Positions 25,024 to 34,460 of a stretch of 64,000 nucleotides of DNA are shown piece by piece. The notes under the pieces are model-generated. The model ran no database searches and was not told the origin of the DNA. It saw only the letters and a program-made list of their open reading frames with translations. The first letter of the stretch is position 1; each line of letters begins with the position of its first letter. Position numbers and translations under genes: made by a program. The stretch comes from Rhodopseudomonas palustris (lineage in GTDB: Bacteria > Pseudomonadota > Alphaproteobacteria > Rhizobiales > Xanthobacteraceae), in NCBI GenBank assembly GCA_016215605.1, contig JACRJB010000019.1, positions 1-64,000 on the forward strand. Direction: 5' to 3'.

Positions 25024-26151
25024 ATGCTTCCCGGAGTCCGGTTCCTGTTCGCGGCGGTTGCGCTTGCGGTGTCGATGCTGGTGTTTGGGCTAGGTGCAGC
25101 GGCCTTGCTGCGCGCCGCCCACGAGCAGTTCGCCAATGTCCGATCGATCCGTCCGGCGCCGACCGCACTGGCGGCACGGCCCGTCGAACCGGCAATGCCG
25201 ACGCTGAGCATGTTGCGGGTCGAACCCGCGGCGCCGGATCCCAAGGTGCTGGACTCCGCACCCGTCGCAGTGCCGCCTGCACAGACGGAGCGACCGGCCC
25301 CGCAAGCCTTCGACCTGAACCAGCCCAAGCCGGCCGAGAATGCCGTGCCGGACGCCAAGGTCGCGGCGCTGCCGGCACTCGAACCGAAAACCCCGGAGAT
25401 CGGGGCGGCGGAGACGGTGCCCCTCGACATCAAGACCCCGGAGGCGAAGCCTGCCGAGGCCGCGAGCCCGGAGGCCAAGGCTTCCGACTCCAAAGCTCCC
25501 GAGGCCAAAGCTTCGGCCCAGGTCCCGCCGAAGCCCGCCCAGGACAGCTCGTCGCAGCAGGCCAGCCTGACCACGCCGGCACGGGAGTCGGCCGGCATTC
25601 CCGCGATCGAACCGGTCAAGACCGAGCAGAGCTCGATGCCGGAGGCCAAGCCGCAGCCGTCGCCTCCCTCGTCGACGGCGCAGTCGGACGCCGCTCCGCC
25701 GGCGATCGCCCCCGTCGCCAAGTCCGTTCCAGCAGCCGCCCCGCCGGCTCCCGAGCCGACAACGGCGATCACGACCGCCGAACCGCCGAAGGCCGAGCCG
25801 GCCAACAGTGAGCCTGTTGTGGCCGAGCCGCTGCCGCAGGTCGCTGCGCTGACGGGCCCGATCCCGACGCCGAAGCGGGATCCGCGCGCGCCGTCCAAAC
25901 CTGCGGCGCTCAATTCCGATCCGGCGCCCGCGACCGATCAGGCGGCGAAGCCCGACGGCTCGGAGACGACTTCAGCGATCAACGGCGCTCCGCCGAAAGC
26001 CGCGGCGCCGGCAGTTGCGCCGCCGAAGGCCAGCAAGCCGAAGCAGGCGAAGCGCAAGGCCAAGCGCGCTCGGCAGGCTGAGGAACGGCGCTCGCGTTCG
26101 CGGGCCGCACGCCCGGCGTCGGAGTCGCCGTTCGGCTTTCCGCCGACCTGA
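25024..26151 (+). CDS. Membrane-anchored Pro/Ala/Lys-rich protein
   Basis: 375 aa; ATG at 25024 is the first Met before a membrane helix (about 5-28: FLFAAVALAVSMLVFGLGAAALL). The rest is low-complexity Pro/Ala/Glu/Lys, TonB-linker-like (repeats such as PEAKA and PAEAAS), followed by a very basic tail (KPKQAKRKAKRARQAEERRSRSRAARP). Probably spans the periplasm. No globular domain and no recognised family. Confidence 0.7.
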   Translation: MLPGVRFLFAAVALAVSMLVFGLGAAALLRAAHEQFANVRSIRPAPTALAARPVEPAMPTLSMLRVEPAAPDPKVLDSAPVAVPPAQTERPAPQAFDLNQPKPAENAVPDAKVAALPALEPKTPEIGAAETVPLDIKTPEAKPAEAASPEAKASDSKAPEAKASAQVPPKPAQDSSSQQASLTTPARESAGIPAIEPVKTEQSSMPEAKPQPSPPSSTAQSDAAPPAIAPVAKSVPAAAPPAPEPTTAITTAEPPKAEPANSEPVVAEPLPQVAALTGPIPTPKRDPRAPSKPAALNSDPAPATDQAAKPDGSETTSAINGAPPKAAAPAVAPPKASKPKQAKRKAKRARQAEERRSRSRAARPASESPFGFPPT

Positions 26152-26164
26152 CCGGACGGTGTGA

Positions 26165-27022
26165 TCAGGCCGGTCCGGTAGCGATCGGCGGGCCGTCGAG
26201 TGCGCCCCATTCCGACCAGGACCCGTCATACAGCGCCGAGCCGCGCACGCCGAGCCGGTACAGCGCCAGCGTCAGCACCAGCGCCGACACGCCGGAACCG
26301 CAGCTCGTGACGATCGGCCGATCGAGATCGACGCGCGCGCGGACGAAGGCTTCGCGCAGCTCGTCACGCGATTTCATCAAGCCGGTCTTGGCGTCGAACA
26401 GCTCGTTGTAAGGCACGTTGCGGGCTCCGGGGATATGACCGGCGCGCAGGCCCGGCCGCGGCTCCGGGACCCGCCCCTCGAAACGATCGGCGGCGCGGGC
26501 GTCGATCACCTGCTCGGCGCCGCTGTCGAGATTGGCGACCAGCTGCTGCTTGCTGCGCAGATAGTTCGGATCGAGCTTCGCGGTGAACGTGCCGGGCGTC
26601 GGCGACGGCTCGCCGGACTCGGTCGGCCGGCCTTCCGCCTGCCATTTCTTCAAGCCGCCCTCGAGAATGCGGACGTCGGCATGGCCGAACGACAGGAACA
26701 TCCACCACGCCCGCGGCGCGGCGACCCAGCCGCCGGCATCGTAGACGACGACGGTGTCGCCCGAGGAAACGCCCAGCGCCCCGACATCGCGCGCGAACTG
26801 CGCCTCGTCCGGGTACATGTGCGGCAGCGGGTTGCCGCGATCGCAAATCGCCTCGACGTCGAAATACACCGCGCCGGGAATGTGCGCGGCGAGATAATCG
26901 TCGCCCGGCCGCGGCATCACGCCCGGCATCTTGAACGAGGCGTCGAGCACTTTGACCTTGGGATCGCCGAGACGCGCGGCGAGCCATTCGGTGGAAACCA
27001 GCGGGTCGTCGGTGGCGGTCAT
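26165..27022 (-). CDS. sseA: 3-mercaptopyruvate sulfurtransferase
   Basis: 285 aa; ATG at 27022 behind GGAGA. Two rhodanese domains: the inactive first (about 10-135) and the catalytic second (about 165-280) with the CGSGVSA loop, the mercaptopyruvate type rather than the CRKGVT thiosulfate type. Transfers sulfur from 3-mercaptopyruvate to thiol acceptors in the cytoplasm. Followed on the same strand... upstream side by a second, single-domain rhodanese gene about 110 bp away. Confidence 0.92.
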   Translation of the reverse strand: MTATDDPLVSTEWLAARLGDPKVKVLDASFKMPGVMPRPGDDYLAAHIPGAVYFDVEAICDRGNPLPHMYPDEAQFARDVGALGVSSGDTVVVYDAGGWVAAPRAWWMFLSFGHADVRILEGGLKKWQAEGRPTESGEPSPTPGTFTAKLDPNYLRSKQQLVANLDSGAEQVIDARAADRFEGRVPEPRPGLRAGHIPGARNVPYNELFDAKTGLMKSRDELREAFVRARVDLDRPIVTSCGSGVSALVLTLALYRLGVRGSALYDGSWSEWGALDGPPIATGPA

Positions 27023-27136
27023 CGGGATATCTCCGGCGTAGCCGAACAAGACACGGGAGCGCCGGAAGCCGGCCGGCGCCGCACCGTCATTGAGAAAACC
27101 GCGGCGCCGGTCAAGCCGGCGCCTGGTCGGTGCCGA

Positions 27137-27562
27137 TCAGCCTTTCGGCGCCTTCGGCGTCCACGGCTCGACCGGTCCGCCGGCATCGCGCCAGGCGGCG
27201 AAACCACCCTCGATGTGCGCGACCGGCTTCAGCCCCATGTCCTGCGCGGTCTTCGCCGCCAGCGCCGAGCGCAGGCCGCCGGCGCAATAGAACACGAACT
27301 TCTTGTCACCTTGAAACACCGGCTTGGCGTACGGGCTTTCCGGGTCGATCCAGAATTCCAGCATGCCGCGGGTGCAGGCGAACGAGCCCGGGATGCGGCC
27401 GTCGCGCTCGATCTCGCGCGGGTCGCGGATGTCGACGATCACCACGTCGCTGGCGGGGCCGGCCTGATGCAGCGCGATCGCGTCGGCGGTGCCGATCGTT
27501 TCGATCTGCGCGTTGGCCTCGTCGAGCATCGCCTTGATGCCGCGGGTGATCGTCTGGGGCAT
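27137..27562 (-). CDS. Single-domain rhodanese
   Basis: 141 aa; ATG at 27562 behind GAGGA. Rhodanese fold: DVVIVDIRDPREIERDGRIPGSFACTRGMLEFWIDPESPY, with the active loop FYCAGGLRSALAAK (Cys in CAGGLRS). The C-terminus carries HIEGGFAAWRDAGGPVE, typical of thiosulfate sulfurtransferase-like proteins. Upstream of sseA on the same strand, so both may act in sulfur transfer. Confidence 0.9.
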   Translation of the reverse strand: MPQTITRGIKAMLDEANAQIETIGTADAIALHQAGPASDVVIVDIRDPREIERDGRIPGSFACTRGMLEFWIDPESPYAKPVFQGDKKFVFYCAGGLRSALAAKTAQDMGLKPVAHIEGGFAAWRDAGGPVEPWTPKAPKG

Positions 27563-27596
27563 GGTCGTCCTCGTTTCATTTCTTATCAGTTGGCAC

Positions 27597-27692
27597 GTCA
27601 TTCCGGGGCGCGCGAAGCGCGAACCCGGAATCTCGAAGTTGAACAGCTCGAGATTCCGGGTTCGCTCGCTGTGCGAGCGCCCCGTAATGACG
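27597..27692. repeat. Inverted REP pair (attccgggg family)
   Basis: Left unit from cgtcattccggggcgcgcga (27597) to ggaatctcga; right unit from tcgagattccgggttcg to gccccgtaatgacgg near 27692, the inverted copy. The two arms nearly abut (11-base spacer), forming one long imperfect hairpin between a VWA gene end and the rhodanese gene start. Confidence 0.8.
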
Positions 27693-27707
27693 GACCGATG
27701 CGATCTC

Positions 27708-28883
27708 CTAACGCACCAGCTCCCGCATCGCGCCTTCCAGGCCTTCGAGCGTCAGCGGAAACATCCGCTCCGAGAACAGCCTGCGGATGATGGTGGTGGA
27801 TTCGGAATAGTCCCAGTGCCGCTGCGCCACCGGATTGAGCCACACCGCGTGCGGATAGGTCCGCAGCACGCGGTCTAGCCAGACCGAGCCGGACTCCTCG
27901 TTGACGTGCTCCACCGAGCCGCCCGGGACCATGATCTCGTAAGGCGACATCGAGGCGTCGCCGACGAACACGACTTTGTAGTCGTGCGGGAATTTGTGCA
28001 GCACGTCCCAGGTCGGGGTGCGATCGGTGAAGCGGCGCTTGTTCTGCTTCCACACGCCTTCGTACAGGCAGTTGTGGAAGTAAAAATATTCCATGTGCTT
28101 GAATTCGCTCTTCGCCGCCGAGAACAGCTCCTCGACCTGCGCGATGTGCGAATCCATCGAGCCGCCGATGTCGAAGAACACCAGCACCTTGACGGCGTTG
28201 CGCCGCTCGGGGCGCATGTGCACGTCGAGATAGCCGTGGTTGGCGGTCTCACGGATCGTGGTGTCGAGGTCGAGTTCGTCCGGCGCGCCGGTGCGGGCGA
28301 ATTTGCGCAGGCGACGCAGCGCGACCTTGATGTTGCGGATGCCGAGTTCGACGTTGCCGTCGAGATCCTTGAATTCGCGCTTGTCCCAGACCTTCACGGC
28401 TCGCTGGTGGCGGCTCTTCTCCTGGCCGATCCGCACGCCTTCGGGATTGTAGCCCTCGGCGCCGAACGGCGAGGTTCCGGCGGTGCCGATCCACTTGTTG
28501 CCGCCCTGGTGCCGCCCCTTCTGCTCCTTCAGGCGCTCGCGAAGCGTCTCCATGAGCTTGTCCCAGCCCATCGCCTCGATCTGCTTCTTCTCTTCCTCGG
28601 TGAGATATTTTTCGGCGAGCTTCTTCAGCCATTCGGCCGGAATGTCGGCCTTCTCCATCGCGTCCAGCAGATTTTCGAGGCCCTTGAAGGTCGCCCCGAA
28701 CACGCGATCGAACTTGTCGAGATTACGCTCGTCCTTCACCAGCGCCGAGCGCGACAAATAATAAAAATTCTCCACGCTCTGATCGGCGAGATCGGCGTCG
28801 AGCGCCTCCATCAGCGTCAGATATTCGCGAAGCGAGACCGGGACCTGAGCGTCGCGCAGCGACGTGAAGAATTGAAGGAACAT
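27708..28883 (-). CDS. VWA domain protein (CoxE-like), MoxR partner
   Basis: 391 aa; ATG at 28883. N-terminal helical region (about 1-115), a charged stretch about 105-190 with GNKWIGTAGTSPFGAEGYNPEG, and the C-terminal VWA-like domain. The metal site reads DIGGSMD (238-244), where Gly replaces the first Ser of the DxSxS motif. Such proteins act with MoxR AAA+ ATPases in maturing enzymes or complexes. Its likely ATPase partner is at 31477, separated by two unrelated genes. Confidence 0.88.
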   Translation of the reverse strand: MFLQFFTSLRDAQVPVSLREYLTLMEALDADLADQSVENFYYLSRSALVKDERNLDKFDRVFGATFKGLENLLDAMEKADIPAEWLKKLAEKYLTEEEKKQIEAMGWDKLMETLRERLKEQKGRHQGGNKWIGTAGTSPFGAEGYNPEGVRIGQEKSRHQRAVKVWDKREFKDLDGNVELGIRNIKVALRRLRKFARTGAPDELDLDTTIRETANHGYLDVHMRPERRNAVKVLVFFDIGGSMDSHIAQVEELFSAAKSEFKHMEYFYFHNCLYEGVWKQNKRRFTDRTPTWDVLHKFPHDYKVVFVGDASMSPYEIMVPGGSVEHVNEESGSVWLDRVLRTYPHAVWLNPVAQRHWDYSESTTIIRRLFSERMFPLTLEGLEGAMRELVR

Positions 28884-29054
28884 GGCCGACAGATTGCCCG
28901 ACCCTGCGCTCCCGTCAAGGGCGCAATACCTTCGCGGCGGCTGTTGAAAACTCCGATCGGAACCGCGAATGCCGTCAAACGGACCGATCGGATTATGGGT
29001 TGGGTAATCAAAGCGGCGCACTGCTGTGCCCGCAACAAAGCCCCCCGAAGGCCG

Positions 29055-30989
29055 ATGACATCCCGCAATCTCCCATCGTCCAATCCGACCGGACGGCTCT
29101 CCACGCCGTCCCTGATCGTCACCATGTTCGTGCTGGCGATGAGCGCCTGCGTGCTCGCGCTCGTGGTCTGGAAGGGCTACGACGCGAGGCGCAACGCGCT
29201 GGCGCAGAGCGAGACCGAGATGCGCAATCTGGCGCATTCGCTGGCCGAGCACGCCACGCATTCGATCGAGGCCGCCGACGTGGTGATGGACGACATCGTC
29301 GCGTTCATGCGCTTCCAGCCCGTTCCCGACGCCCCCCTACTCAACGCCCGGCTGCGCGAGGTCGCCGACAAGCTGCAGCAAATCAAGGAACTGGCGGTAC
29401 TCAGCGCCAACGGCTCTGTGCAATATGCGTCAATGACACCGCTTCCCATCGTCAACAATGCGGATCGCGACTACTTCATCTATCACCGCGATCACGCCGA
29501 CCGGATGCTCAGGATCACCGGTCCGATCGTGTCGCGAGTCTCGGGCCAGCCGGTGATCGCCGTGACGCGGCGTCTGGAAACCAGCGACGGCCGCTTCGCC
29601 GGCGTCGTCGTCGCGACCATCGAAAGCGACTATTTCAACGAGTTCTACAAGACGTTCGCCCTCGGCGCCGGCGGTGGCATCACATTGTCCGGGATCGACG
29701 GCCACGTCGTGATCCGCTGGCCGACGCCGGTCGCGGGCCGCGACTTGACGAAGAGCCAGTTGTTCCAGACCCTGCTGCCGAGCAGCCCGGTCGGATACAA
29801 TCTGGCGACCTCACCGTTCGATGGCCTCACCAAATATTACGCCTATGAACGGCTGTCGCGCTATCCGCTGGTCGTGACGGTCGCGCGCACGGAAGACTCC
29901 GTGCTGTCGGGCTGGCACGAGGCGGTGCGATCCGATGCGGTGGTGGCGACGGCGATGCTCGCCTGCGTGGTGCTGCTGGCCGCAGGGCTGGCGGTGCAAT
30001 TGCGCAACCGCGAGCGCTTCGAGAGACTGCTGCGCGAGCGCGACGCGCGTCATCGGCTGATCGACGCCAACATCGGCGACGTCGTCGTGGTGCTCGATGG
30101 CGACGGCGTCGTCACCTTCGTCTCGATGTCGGTCGAAACCGTGCTCGGTTTCAGGCCCGAGGAGATCCTGGGCCGGGTCTATCTCGACCTGGTGGATCCC
30201 GAAGACGTCCCCGGCCTGCGGACGATGGGCAAGCGTCTGTCGCATTCGCCCGGCGGCCTGCGTGCCGAATTCCGGATGGAGCGGGCCGACGGCACCACCG
30301 TCTGGCTCGAGGCGAACTTCAGATTCAGCCGCCACGACGGCCGCACCGACCGCAACATCGTCTGCACGCTGCGCGACGTCACCCGCCGCAAGGAGGTGGA
30401 GGACGAAGTCGAGGCGCTCAATTCCCGCCTGGCGGAAATGGCGCGGACCGACGGTCTCACCGGCCTGCCGAACCGGCGTTCGCTCGACGGCTTCCTCAGC
30501 CGCCAATTCGAAGCGCGACAAACATTGTCGGTGCTGATGATCGACGTCGACAACTTCAAAGGCTTCAACGACCAACTCGGTCATCATGCCGGCGACGACG
30601 CACTCCGGCAGTTCGGCCGATTGCTGGCGCAGACCGCAGCCGGCGTCGACGGTTTCGCCGCGCGCTACGGCGGCGAGGAATTCACCATCGTGCTGCCCGG
30701 CACCGCGATGGCGGCCGCGCTCGCCTTCGCCGAGGAACTGCGGGCGGGCGTCCGTGCGCTCGGCATCGTCAATCCCAGCGCGGCGCGCGGCCGGCTGACG
30801 GTGAGCATCGGCATCGCCGCCAAGGACCACGGCATTCGCGACCCGGAAATGCTGCTACGCGCGGCCGACAAGGCGCTGTACGAGGCCAAGCGGCGCGGGC
30901 GCGACTGCAACGTCGCCGCGCCGGCCTTTGTCGACGATGCGGCGTCGCTGGTCCCCGACGCCGTCGTCCGCTCCACCACGCGTGTCTGA
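29055..30989 (+). CDS. Membrane diguanylate cyclase with extracytoplasmic sensor and PAS
   Basis: 644 aa; ATG at 29055 has GAAGG upstream; a Met 60 bases earlier is possible. Membrane helix about 16-38, a periplasmic Cache-like sensor (about 40-290), a second helix (about 295-315), a PAS domain (about 335-450) and GGDEF (about 465-625). The active loop is RYGGEEF (539-543), so it should make c-di-GMP. The RxxD inhibitory site is absent (AGVD instead), so product feedback is not expected. Confidence 0.93.
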   Translation: MTSRNLPSSNPTGRLSTPSLIVTMFVLAMSACVLALVVWKGYDARRNALAQSETEMRNLAHSLAEHATHSIEAADVVMDDIVAFMRFQPVPDAPLLNARLREVADKLQQIKELAVLSANGSVQYASMTPLPIVNNADRDYFIYHRDHADRMLRITGPIVSRVSGQPVIAVTRRLETSDGRFAGVVVATIESDYFNEFYKTFALGAGGGITLSGIDGHVVIRWPTPVAGRDLTKSQLFQTLLPSSPVGYNLATSPFDGLTKYYAYERLSRYPLVVTVARTEDSVLSGWHEAVRSDAVVATAMLACVVLLAAGLAVQLRNRERFERLLRERDARHRLIDANIGDVVVVLDGDGVVTFVSMSVETVLGFRPEEILGRVYLDLVDPEDVPGLRTMGKRLSHSPGGLRAEFRMERADGTTVWLEANFRFSRHDGRTDRNIVCTLRDVTRRKEVEDEVEALNSRLAEMARTDGLTGLPNRRSLDGFLSRQFEARQTLSVLMIDVDNFKGFNDQLGHHAGDDALRQFGRLLAQTAAGVDGFAARYGGEEFTIVLPGTAMAAALAFAEELRAGVRALGIVNPSAARGRLTVSIGIAAKDHGIRDPEMLLRAADKALYEAKRRGRDCNVAAPAFVDDAASLVPDAVVRSTTRV

Positions 30990-31101
30990 ACCGCGCCCGC
31001 ACCCGGTTCCGACTGCCTAGACCTCGCGGGTTTTTCCACTAAAGTCGCCTCGGCCGGACCGCCCAGGCGTCCGGCTGAGTGAAATTCATCCGGGGGTTGT
31101 C

Positions 31102-31356
31102 ATGGGGATCGATTCCATCATCATCTGGCTGCTGGTCGGCGCGATCGCCGGCTGGCTCGCCGGACTGCTCGTCCGCGGCGGCGGCTTCGGCCTGATCGGC
31201 AACATCGCGATCGGCATCGTCGGCGCAGTGGTCGCCGGCTGGCTGCTGCCGTTTCTCGGCGTCAACCTCGGCACCGGCATTTTCCGCGCGATCATCAACT
31301 CGGCGATCGGCGCGGTGATCGTGCTGGTGTTGCTGGCCATGATCCGCAGAGCCTGA
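31102..31356 (+). CDS. GlsB/YeaQ/YmgE-family membrane protein
   Basis: 84 aa. Three hydrophobic segments (about 4-22, 29-50 and 60-80). IDSIIIWLLVGAIAGWLAG and GGFGLIGNIAIGIVGAVVAGWLL are the family pattern (transglycosylase-associated protein superfamily, stress linked). An inner-membrane protein of unknown role. Between the diguanylate cyclase and the MoxR gene on the same strand. Confidence 0.92.
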   Translation: MGIDSIIIWLLVGAIAGWLAGLLVRGGGFGLIGNIAIGIVGAVVAGWLLPFLGVNLGTGIFRAIINSAIGAVIVLVLLAMIRRA

Positions 31357-31476
31357 TACGCAGACGAACAACGAGAAATGCGGCCGCCGTGGGCGGCCGC
31401 GTGCCCGAGACCACGCGACAACGACAAACAACAAGAACGGCGCGCGCCGCCTGACGACAGACGAGGCAGAAAACGC

Positions 31477-32319
31477 ATGAAATTCACCGGCACCAAGGAC
31501 TACGTGGCGACCGACGATCTCAAGGTCGCCGTCAATGCGGCGATCGTTCTCGAAAGGCCGCTCTTGGTGAAAGGCGAACCCGGCACCGGGAAGACCGTGC
31601 TGGCCGAGGAGGTCGCCAAGGCGATCGATGCGCCGCTGCTGACCTGGCACATCAAGTCGACCACCAAGGCGCAGCAGGGTCTCTACGAATACGACGCGGT
31701 GTCCCGACTGCGGGACAGCCAGCTCGGCGACCCGCGCGTCTCCGACATCTCCAACTACATCAAGCGCGGCAAGCTATGGGAGGCGTTCACCCATCCGAAG
31801 CGCCCGGTGCTGCTGATCGACGAGATCGACAAGGCCGACATCGAATTCCCGAACGACCTCCTGCTCGAACTCGACCGGATGGAATTCCACGTCTACGAGA
31901 CCGGCGAGACCATCAAGGCGGCCAAGCGCCCGATCGTGGTGATCACCTCGAACAACGAGAAGGAACTGCCCGACGCGTTCCTGCGCCGCTGCTTCTTCCA
32001 CTACATCAAGTTCCCCGACGCCGACACCATGCAGGCGATCGTTGACGTCCACTTCCCCGGCATCAAGCAGCGGCTGGTGGCCGAGGCGCTGAAGATCTTC
32101 TTCGAGGTCCGCGACGTGCCGGGCCTGAAGAAGAAGCCGTCGACCTCCGAACTGCTCGACTGGCTGAAGCTGCTGCTCAACGAGGAAATGAGCCCGGAAC
32201 AACTGCGCGAACGCGACCCGCGCAAGCTGATCCCGCCGCTGCACGGCGCGCTGCTCAAGAACGAGCAGGACGTGCATCTGTTCGAGCGGCTGGCGTTCCT
32301 GAGCCGGCGGGAAGTGTAA
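31477..32319 (+). CDS. MoxR-family AAA+ ATPase
   Basis: 280 aa; ATG at 31477. Walker A GEPGTGKTVLAEEVA (about 33-42), Walker B VLLIDEIDKAD, sensor ITSNNEKELPDAFLRR. The MoxR/CoxD group works as a chaperone-type ATPase with a VWA partner, probably the CoxE-like protein at 27708. Cytoplasmic. A palindromic repeat right after the stop probably ends its transcript. Confidence 0.93.
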   Translation: MKFTGTKDYVATDDLKVAVNAAIVLERPLLVKGEPGTGKTVLAEEVAKAIDAPLLTWHIKSTTKAQQGLYEYDAVSRLRDSQLGDPRVSDISNYIKRGKLWEAFTHPKRPVLLIDEIDKADIEFPNDLLLELDRMEFHVYETGETIKAAKRPIVVITSNNEKELPDAFLRRCFFHYIKFPDADTMQAIVDVHFPGIKQRLVAEALKIFFEVRDVPGLKKKPSTSELLDWLKLLLNEEMSPEQLRERDPRKLIPPLHGALLKNEQDVHLFERLAFLSRREV

Positions 32320-32325
32320 AGCTTC

Positions 32326-32369
32326 TCTCGTCATTCCGGGGCGCGTAGCGCGAGCCCGGAATGACGAGA
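32326..32369. repeat. REP element with perfect arms, likely terminator
   Basis: Left arm 32326-32340 and right arm 32355-32369 (TCTCGTCATTCCGGG and its reverse complement) match over 15 bp. The loop gcgcgtagcgcg is that of the attccgggg family. It directly follows the moxR stop. Confidence 0.8.
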
Positions 32370-32538
32370 TGTTCTGCGCAATGCACGACTCCCCGCGGCT
32401 AGCAGACAGCCGCAAGATCGATCCATCAGCGTTTACGTCGTGGCCGGGCTTGTCCCGGCCATTTTCGTTTTAACCCAGCAGATTACCGCCAGCGGATCCT
32501 GCGTGGCGCAACGAGACAGACGCCAATTCGCGCAACAC

Positions 32539-32610
32539 TGTATACATTTACGGCAGCCGATTGACCGAATTCTGCAATCTTTCCTTGCCATTCCACCTTT
32601 CTTGTATACA
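32539..32610 (+). promoter_or_regulatory. Two TGTATACA operator sites upstream of vanA
   Basis: The palindrome TGTATACA occurs at 32539-32546 and again at 32603-32610, start to start 64 bp (about six helical turns), within the promoter region of vanA. GntR/FCD regulators of the VanR type bind such symmetrical sites, and the vanR-like gene lies directly downstream of vanA. Spacing on one face of the helix suggests cooperative binding. Confidence 0.65.
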
Positions 32611-32646
32611 GTCTGAACCCAATCAATAATGCACAGGGAGGCCATG

Positions 32647-33690
32647 ATGCCCGCCTTTCCGCTCAACGCCTGGTATGCGGCCGCTTGGGACGCCGACATC
32701 AAGCATGCGCTGTTTCCGCGCACGATCTGCAACAAGCACGTGGTGATGTATCGCAAGGCCGACGGCAGCGTGTCTGCGCTCGAGGACGCCTGCTGGCATC
32801 GGCTGGTGCCGCTGTCGAAGGGCCGGCTGGAAGGCGACACTGTGGTCTGCGGCTATCACGGGCTGAAGTTCAATCCGCAGGGCCGCTGCACCTACATGCC
32901 GTCGCAGGAGACGATCAATCCGTCGGCCTGCGTGCGCAGCTACCCGGTGGTCGAGCGCCATCGCTTCATCTGGCTGTGGATGGGCGATCCGGCGCTGGCC
33001 GATCCGGCGCTGGTACCGGACATGCACTGGAACGACGATCCCGAATGGGCCGGCGACGGCAAGACCATCCACGCGCGTTGCGATTGGCGGCTGGTGGTCG
33101 ACAATCTGATGGACCTGACGCACGAGACCTACGTGCACGGCTCCTCGATCGGCAATGAGGCTGTGGCCGAAGCGCCGTTCGACGTCACCCATGGCGACCG
33201 CACCGTCACCGTGACGCGCTGGATGCGCGACATCGAGGCGCCGCCGTTCTGGGCCGCGCAGCTGCGCAAGCCCGGCCTGGTCGATCGCTGGCAGATCATC
33301 CGCTTCGAGGCGCCCGGCACGGTGACGATCGACGTCGGCGTCGCGCCGGCCGGCAGCGGCGCGCCGGAAGGCGATCGCTCGCAGGGCGTCAACGGCTTCG
33401 TGCTCAACACGATGACGCCGGAGACCGACACCACTTGCCACTACTTCTGGGCGTTCGTGCGCAACTATCGGCTCGGCGACCAGCGCCTCACCACCGAGAT
33501 CCGCGAAGGCGTCTCCGGCATCTTCCGCGAGGACGAGATCATCCTCGAGGCGCAGCAGCGCGCGATGACCGAGAACCCGGACCGCGTGTTCTACAATCTC
33601 AACATCGACGCCGGCGCGATGTGGTCGCGGCGGCTGATCGACCGGATGGCGGCGCAGGAAGCCGCGCCGCGCCTGCAGGCCGCGGAGTAA
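32647..33690 (+). CDS. vanA: Vanillate O-demethylase oxygenase subunit
   Basis: 347 aa. The ATG at 32647 has GGGAGG six bases upstream; the ATG at 32644 is only three bases from it. Rieske-type ring-hydroxylating oxygenase: CWH...CGYH (about 50-75) for the [2Fe-2S] center and DNLMDLTHETYVHGSS (about 155) for the mononuclear iron. Demethylates vanillate to protocatechuate plus formaldehyde, with VanB supplying electrons. The aromatic methoxy substrate fits lignin-derived carbon. Confidence 0.9.
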   Translation: MPAFPLNAWYAAAWDADIKHALFPRTICNKHVVMYRKADGSVSALEDACWHRLVPLSKGRLEGDTVVCGYHGLKFNPQGRCTYMPSQETINPSACVRSYPVVERHRFIWLWMGDPALADPALVPDMHWNDDPEWAGDGKTIHARCDWRLVVDNLMDLTHETYVHGSSIGNEAVAEAPFDVTHGDRTVTVTRWMRDIEAPPFWAAQLRKPGLVDRWQIIRFEAPGTVTIDVGVAPAGSGAPEGDRSQGVNGFVLNTMTPETDTTCHYFWAFVRNYRLGDQRLTTEIREGVSGIFREDEIILEAQQRAMTENPDRVFYNLNIDAGAMWSRRLIDRMAAQEAAPRLQAAE

Positions 33691-33693
33691 GCG

Positions 33694-34449
33694 ATGAACG
33701 AGAAGGTCGTCGACCGCTCGATGTCGCAGACGGTACGCGCGCAGCTGGCGCTGCGCGACATGGTGCTGTCCGGCCGGCTCCGCGCCGGCGAGCGGATCTC
33801 CGAATTGCAGGCGGTCGAGATCACCGGCGTGTCGCGCACGCCGGTGCGGCTCGCTTTGGTGCGGCTGGAGGACGAAGGCCTGCTGCAGGCGATCCCGTCC
33901 GGCGGCTTCATGGTCAAGGCGTTTTCCGAACGCGACATCCTCGATGCGATCGAACTGCGCGGCACACTGGAAGGCCTCGCCGCCCGCTTCGCCGCCGAGC
34001 GCGGCGTCACCGCCCGCAGCATCGAACCGCTGAAGGAATGCCTCGCCGACATCGACCAGCTGGTGCAGCAGGATCCGATTTCGGTCGAGGCGTTTTCGGC
34101 CTACGTCACCCTGAACGCGCGCTTCCACGCGCTGCTCAACGAACTGTCCGGTTCGGCGCCGGTCATGCGGCAGATCGACCGCGTCGCCGCCCTGCCCTTC
34201 GCCTCGCCGAGCGGCTTCGTGATGGCGCAGTCGGCGTTGCCGGAAGCGCATCAGATCCTGCTGATCGCGCAGGACCATCATCGCATCGTGGTCGACGCGA
34301 TCGAGAACCGCGAAGGCGCCCGCGCCGAGGCGGTGATGCGCGAGCACGCCCGCCTCGCCGCGCGCAATCTGCGCCTCGCGCTGCGCAACCGCACCCATCT
34401 CGATTTGCTGCCGGCGCTGACGCTGCTGACGTCGGCCGCGGACAGATAA
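33694..34449 (+). CDS. vanR: GntR/FCD transcriptional regulator (VanR type)
   Basis: 251 aa. N-terminal winged helix (about 12-75: LRDMVLSGRLRAGERISE...VSRTPVRLALVRLEDEGLL) and C-terminal FCD ligand-binding domain (about 95-235). Lies three bases after vanA and twelve before vanB, so the whole unit is one operon and the regulator is made with its targets. Probably represses through the TGTATACA sites and is relieved by vanillate; that is inferred from relatives. Confidence 0.88.
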   Translation: MNEKVVDRSMSQTVRAQLALRDMVLSGRLRAGERISELQAVEITGVSRTPVRLALVRLEDEGLLQAIPSGGFMVKAFSERDILDAIELRGTLEGLAARFAAERGVTARSIEPLKECLADIDQLVQQDPISVEAFSAYVTLNARFHALLNELSGSAPVMRQIDRVAALPFASPSGFVMAQSALPEAHQILLIAQDHHRIVVDAIENREGARAEAVMREHARLAARNLRLALRNRTHLDLLPALTLLTSAADR

Positions 34450-34460
34450 CGGAGGCCCCG

